Below are positions 61,518-64,000 of a DNA stretch of 64,000 nucleotides, piece by piece. Both the position numbers and the translations under genes were made by a program. The stretch is from Longimicrobiales bacterium (GTDB lineage: Bacteria > Gemmatimonadota > Gemmatimonadetes > Longimicrobiales > RSA9): positions 1 through 64,000 of the forward strand of contig DATHUY010000047.1 in NCBI GenBank assembly GCA_035461765.1, read 5' to 3'. Numbering within the stretch: position 1 is the first letter of the stretch; each line of letters opens with the position of its first letter. The notes beneath the pieces were generated by a model. It worked only from the letters and a program-made list of their open reading frames with translations, had not been told where the DNA came from and made no database searches.

Positions 61518-64000
61518 TCAGGATCCGGCGATCACTTCATCACCGCGAACGTAGGAGCCGTCGGGCTGCAGTGTCCACGCGTCGGGATCGTTCAGGATCT
61601 CGTCGAGCATGCGATCGAGTGTATCCCTGTGCTCCTGCGCCCGGATGGGCGTGATCACCTCCACGCGCTTCGACAGGTTGCGCGGCCGCCAGTCCGCGGA
61701 GCCGAAGAAGTATTCCGGATCGCCGGCATTGTGAAAGCAGTAAATGCGCGGATGCTGGAGAAACCGCCCCAGCTTGCTCACGACGCTGATGTTCTCGGAC
61801 ACGCCCTCGACGCCCGGCCGCAGGCAGCAGATCTCACGCACCATCATGTCGATCTTCACGCCTTCATGCGCGGCTCGATAGAGTGCCGAGATCATGCGGC
61901 GATCGGCGAGTCCGTTCATCTGGATCCGGATCCGCCCTTCGCGCCCTGCCTTCACATGCTCGATCTCGCGGTCGATCAGCGCCACGAAACGGTCGCGCAT
62001 CGTGAACGGCGACACGAGCAGATGCTGGAAGTCGCTCGCCCCCGAATAGCCCGTGAGGAGGTTGAACACGTCGTTCACCTCTTCAGCCAGCTCGGGATCG
62101 GCGGTCAGCAGACCGACATCGGTGTAGGCGCGCGCGGTGGCCGCATTCAGGTTGCCGGTGCCGATATAGACGTAGCGCCGGATGCCGTCCTCCTCGCGGC
62201 GCACGATGAGTGCGATCTTCGCATGTACCTTGATGCTTGTCGGGCTGAACACCACGTGGATGCCCGCGCTCTGAAGCGATCGTGCCCACTCGATGTTGCG
62301 GCGCTCGTCGAAGCTGGCCTTGAGCTCGACCAGCGCGAATGCGTCCTTGCCGATGCCGCGCGCTCGCGCGAGTGCCTGCACCAGGCGTGACTTCGCGTCC
62401 GTGCGGTACAGCGTGATCTTGATGGCGAGAACGTCCGGATCGTCAGCAGCCTCATCGAGCAGGCGTTCCACGGTCTCGTCGAACGAATCGAACGGGAAGC
62501 GCACCATCACGTCGCGCTCACGCAGCTGATCGAATATCGGGCGATCCGGATCGAGCGGCGTCGTCTGCTCGAGCTTGTCAAACCGAAGCTCGGGTACGTC
62601 GATCGCCGCGATCTCGCGGAGCGCGGCCAGATCGACGAGCCGCTCCACCGGGTATACGTCGTCATGCGAGAGGCCGGTCATGACTTCCGGCAGCTCGAAC
62701 TGCAGCTCACGCACGAGACGGTCGCGCATCGCGTTGGACATGGCGCTTTCCACTTCCAGCCGTACCACCTCGCCGAACGGCCGCTGCGCTACCTGCTCCT
62801 CCACCGCCGCCAGCACGCCGCCCTCCGGCTCCTCGTCGAACTCGACGACGGCACTGCGGGCGACGCGGAACGTATTGGCCTGGACGACCGTCAGGCCCGG
62901 ATACAGCGTGGGCAGCCAGGCGAGGATCAGCTCCTCGAGTGGGACGAAGTCGTGAGTGTTCGGCAGCTGCACGAAGCGCGGCATGCCGCTCGGCAGCTCG
63001 ATCGCCACGAAGTGCTCGTCCGTGCTCTCCGGAAGACGCATGATCGCGGCGATGGCGGGGCGCAGGTTCCGCATGTGCGGGAACGGATGCGTCGGATCGG
63101 CGATCACGGGGGTCAGGACGGCCTCGGCCTGCGGCTCGTACGTGCGCCGGAGGAAGTCGCGTTCCTCCCTGCCGAGGTCCGCCCACCGCCGCACGCGAAT
63201 GTCGTGACGATCGAGCTCCGGGAGCAGTGTCTCCGTGAGCAGCCGGTAGGCGCGGTCGAACATGCGGCGCGCACGGATACGGGTGACATCGAGCTGTGCA
63301 TCGGGTGTGAGGCCGTCGATGCTGGTGTCGGTGTCACCCGCCGCGACCTGCTTCTTGAACTCCGCAATGCGCGTGGTGAAGAAGTCATCGAGGCGCGTGC
63401 CGAACATGGAGAGAAAGCGGACGCGCTCCAGCAGCGGTGTCTGCGGGTCCTCCGCGATCACGAGAATGCGCTCGTCGAACGCCATCCTGCTGAGCTCCGG
63501 GTTCAGCAGCAGCTCCTTGGGCACATCCTTCGCCCTGATCGATTCCAGCAGCGCCGGAACGCGCGCGGCGGATACGGCTCTCTCGAAGATCGGATACGCG
63601 GCGTTGCTGGTCCCCGGCACGGCGCCGTTCGCGGAGGCGGCGCTGTGCGCAGCCAGCTCCGAGCGGGCGACCGCGTGCAGCGCCGCCAACGTGCGTGCAT
63701 CGCGCAGCTGCGGCGCGCCCACGTGCTCGAGCACGACTTCGATAGGCAGCCACTTGCACGCCTCGCCGCCCGACACGCCTTCCGCGAGCCATACCTCCAG
63801 CCCCGGCCGTGTTTCCATTCCCGGTGCGGTCCCCAGCAGGCGGATCCGGCCGAGCGAGCGGCCGAACACGTTACGCAGCACCCGGCGGCAGGCCTCCTGT
63901 CCGGAGCCGTGACCCGTGGGTATGTACAGGGACTCGCCTTCACTGCACAGCGCGATTCGCCCCTGCGCGTGTGCGACTACGGCCACTTCGCGCGCCGCCC
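61518..64000 (-). CDS. ppk1: Polyphosphate kinase 1 with NUDIX-like N-terminal domain, 5' end outside window
   Basis: PPK1 makes polyphosphate from ATP through an autophosphorylated histidine. The visible part, over 820 residues, has LNPELSRMAFDERILVIAED, the catalytic region SIKVHAKIALIVRREEDGIR, YVYIGTGNLNAATARAYTDV and a second conserved block, RIYCFHNAGDPEYFFGSADW. About 110 residues at the N terminus precede the normal PPK start and look NUDIX-like (VAVVAHAQGRIALCSEGESL, then IPTGHGSGQEACRRVLRNVF). A GTG at 63986 is a possible start, but the frame stays open to the right edge, so the true start is probably beyond it. Confidence 0.92.
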   Translation of the reverse strand, partial: AAREVAVVAHAQGRIALCSEGESLYIPTGHGSGQEACRRVLRNVFGRSLGRIRLLGTAPGMETRPGLEVWLAEGVSGGEACKWLPIEVVLEHVGAPQLRDARTLAALHAVARSELAAHSAASANGAVPGTSNAAYPIFERAVSAARVPALLESIRAKDVPKELLLNPELSRMAFDERILVIAEDPQTPLLERVRFLSMFGTRLDDFFTTRIAEFKKQVAAGDTDTSIDGLTPDAQLDVTRIRARRMFDRAYRLLTETLLPELDRHDIRVRRWADLGREERDFLRRTYEPQAEAVLTPVIADPTHPFPHMRNLRPAIAAIMRLPESTDEHFVAIELPSGMPRFVQLPNTHDFVPLEELILAWLPTLYPGLTVVQANTFRVARSAVVEFDEEPEGGVLAAVEEQVAQRPFGEVVRLEVESAMSNAMRDRLVRELQFELPEVMTGLSHDDVYPVERLVDLAALREIAAIDVPELRFDKLEQTTPLDPDRPIFDQLRERDVMVRFPFDSFDETVERLLDEAADDPDVLAIKITLYRTDAKSRLVQALARARGIGKDAFALVELKASFDERRNIEWARSLQSAGIHVVFSPTSIKVHAKIALIVRREEDGIRRYVYIGTGNLNAATARAYTDVGLLTADPELAEEVNDVFNLLTGYSGASDFQHLLVSPFTMRDRFVALIDREIEHVKAGREGRIRIQMNGLADRRMISALYRAAHEGVKIDMMVREICCLRPGVEGVSENISVVSKLGRFLQHPRIYCFHNAGDPEYFFGSADWRPRNLSKRVEVITPIRAQEHRDTLDRMLDEILNDPDAWTLQPDGSYVRGDEVIAGS

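Overview
The window is a GC-rich bacterial chromosome segment, densely packed and mostly organised as operons whose genes touch or overlap by 1-14 bases. The gene content suggests a Gram-negative-type, aerobic heterotroph: alternative complex III (ActABC), outer-membrane beta-barrel proteins, many lipoproteins, urocanate breakdown, a polyphosphate kinase and a two-Ku end-joining locus. Gemmatimonadota or a neighbouring phylum is my best guess from this combination and the GC-rich coding style. It is an inference only, because no rRNA or other phylogenetic marker is present.

Layout. 1-5046 (-): actA-actB-actC, the start of an alternative complex III operon that continues off the left edge. 5318-5991 (+): two small unknown secreted or membrane proteins, then hairpins. 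6110-14269 (-): a gas vesicle operon read gvpF1-gvpG-arsA-like-gvpF2-gvpS-gvpF3-gvpK-gvpJ-gvpA-histidine kinase. 14476-17533 (+): a lipoprotein, a HAMP histidine kinase and a thioredoxin-reductase-like flavoprotein, divergent from the gas vesicle genes. 17741-19283: a lytic transglycosylase, a small unknown protein and two inverted-repeat structures. 19265-23335 (-): histidine kinase, LuxE-like and LuxC-like genes. 23429-23656 (+): a CsbD-like stress protein. 23811-29658 (-): an NtrY/NtrX-type system with a lipoprotein, a bactofilin-like/beta-barrel fusion and a DUF4390-like protein. 29828-35037: an unknown protein, a PilB/GspE ATPase, a PAP2 phosphatase and an ABC exporter. 35100-41923: a PGM/alkaline-phosphatase-like enzyme, a YggU-like protein, an amidase, a small membrane protein, an M61 peptidase and a lytic transglycosylase. 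42038-46705: a VWA protein, MutY, two Ku proteins and a zinc-ribbon-like miniprotein. 46750-47061: a noncoding tandem repeat. 47121-52558 (-): an apparent amino-sugar or galactose salvage operon (SSS transporter, nucleotidyltransferase, GHMP kinase, GH109-type enzyme). 52615-58687 (-): hutU, a lipoprotein, hutF, a NUDIX gene and a MoxR/ChlI-like ATPase. 58856-64000: signal peptidase I, an ABC exporter and PPK1, which runs off the right edge.

The most distinctive part is the gas vesicle operon. It has the core genes gvpA, gvpJ, gvpK, gvpG, gvpS and three gvpF/L, but neither gvpN nor gvpC is present. In their place sits a tandem two-domain ArsA/Get3-type ATPase, translationally coupled to gvpF2. 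The structural gene gvpA lies second to last rather than near the promoter, carries a helical C-terminal extension, and is followed within 8 bases by a soluble PAS sensor kinase. A second kinase paired with a lipoprotein (QseE/QseG-like arrangement) diverges from the operon's promoter side, so buoyancy-type organelle synthesis here may be tied to two sensory kinases. Other items worth a look are the 62-base tandem repeats at 46750-47061, the inverted repeats at 18659-18746 and 19113-19283, the luxC-luxE pair without luciferase genes, and the bactofilin-like/barrel fusion.
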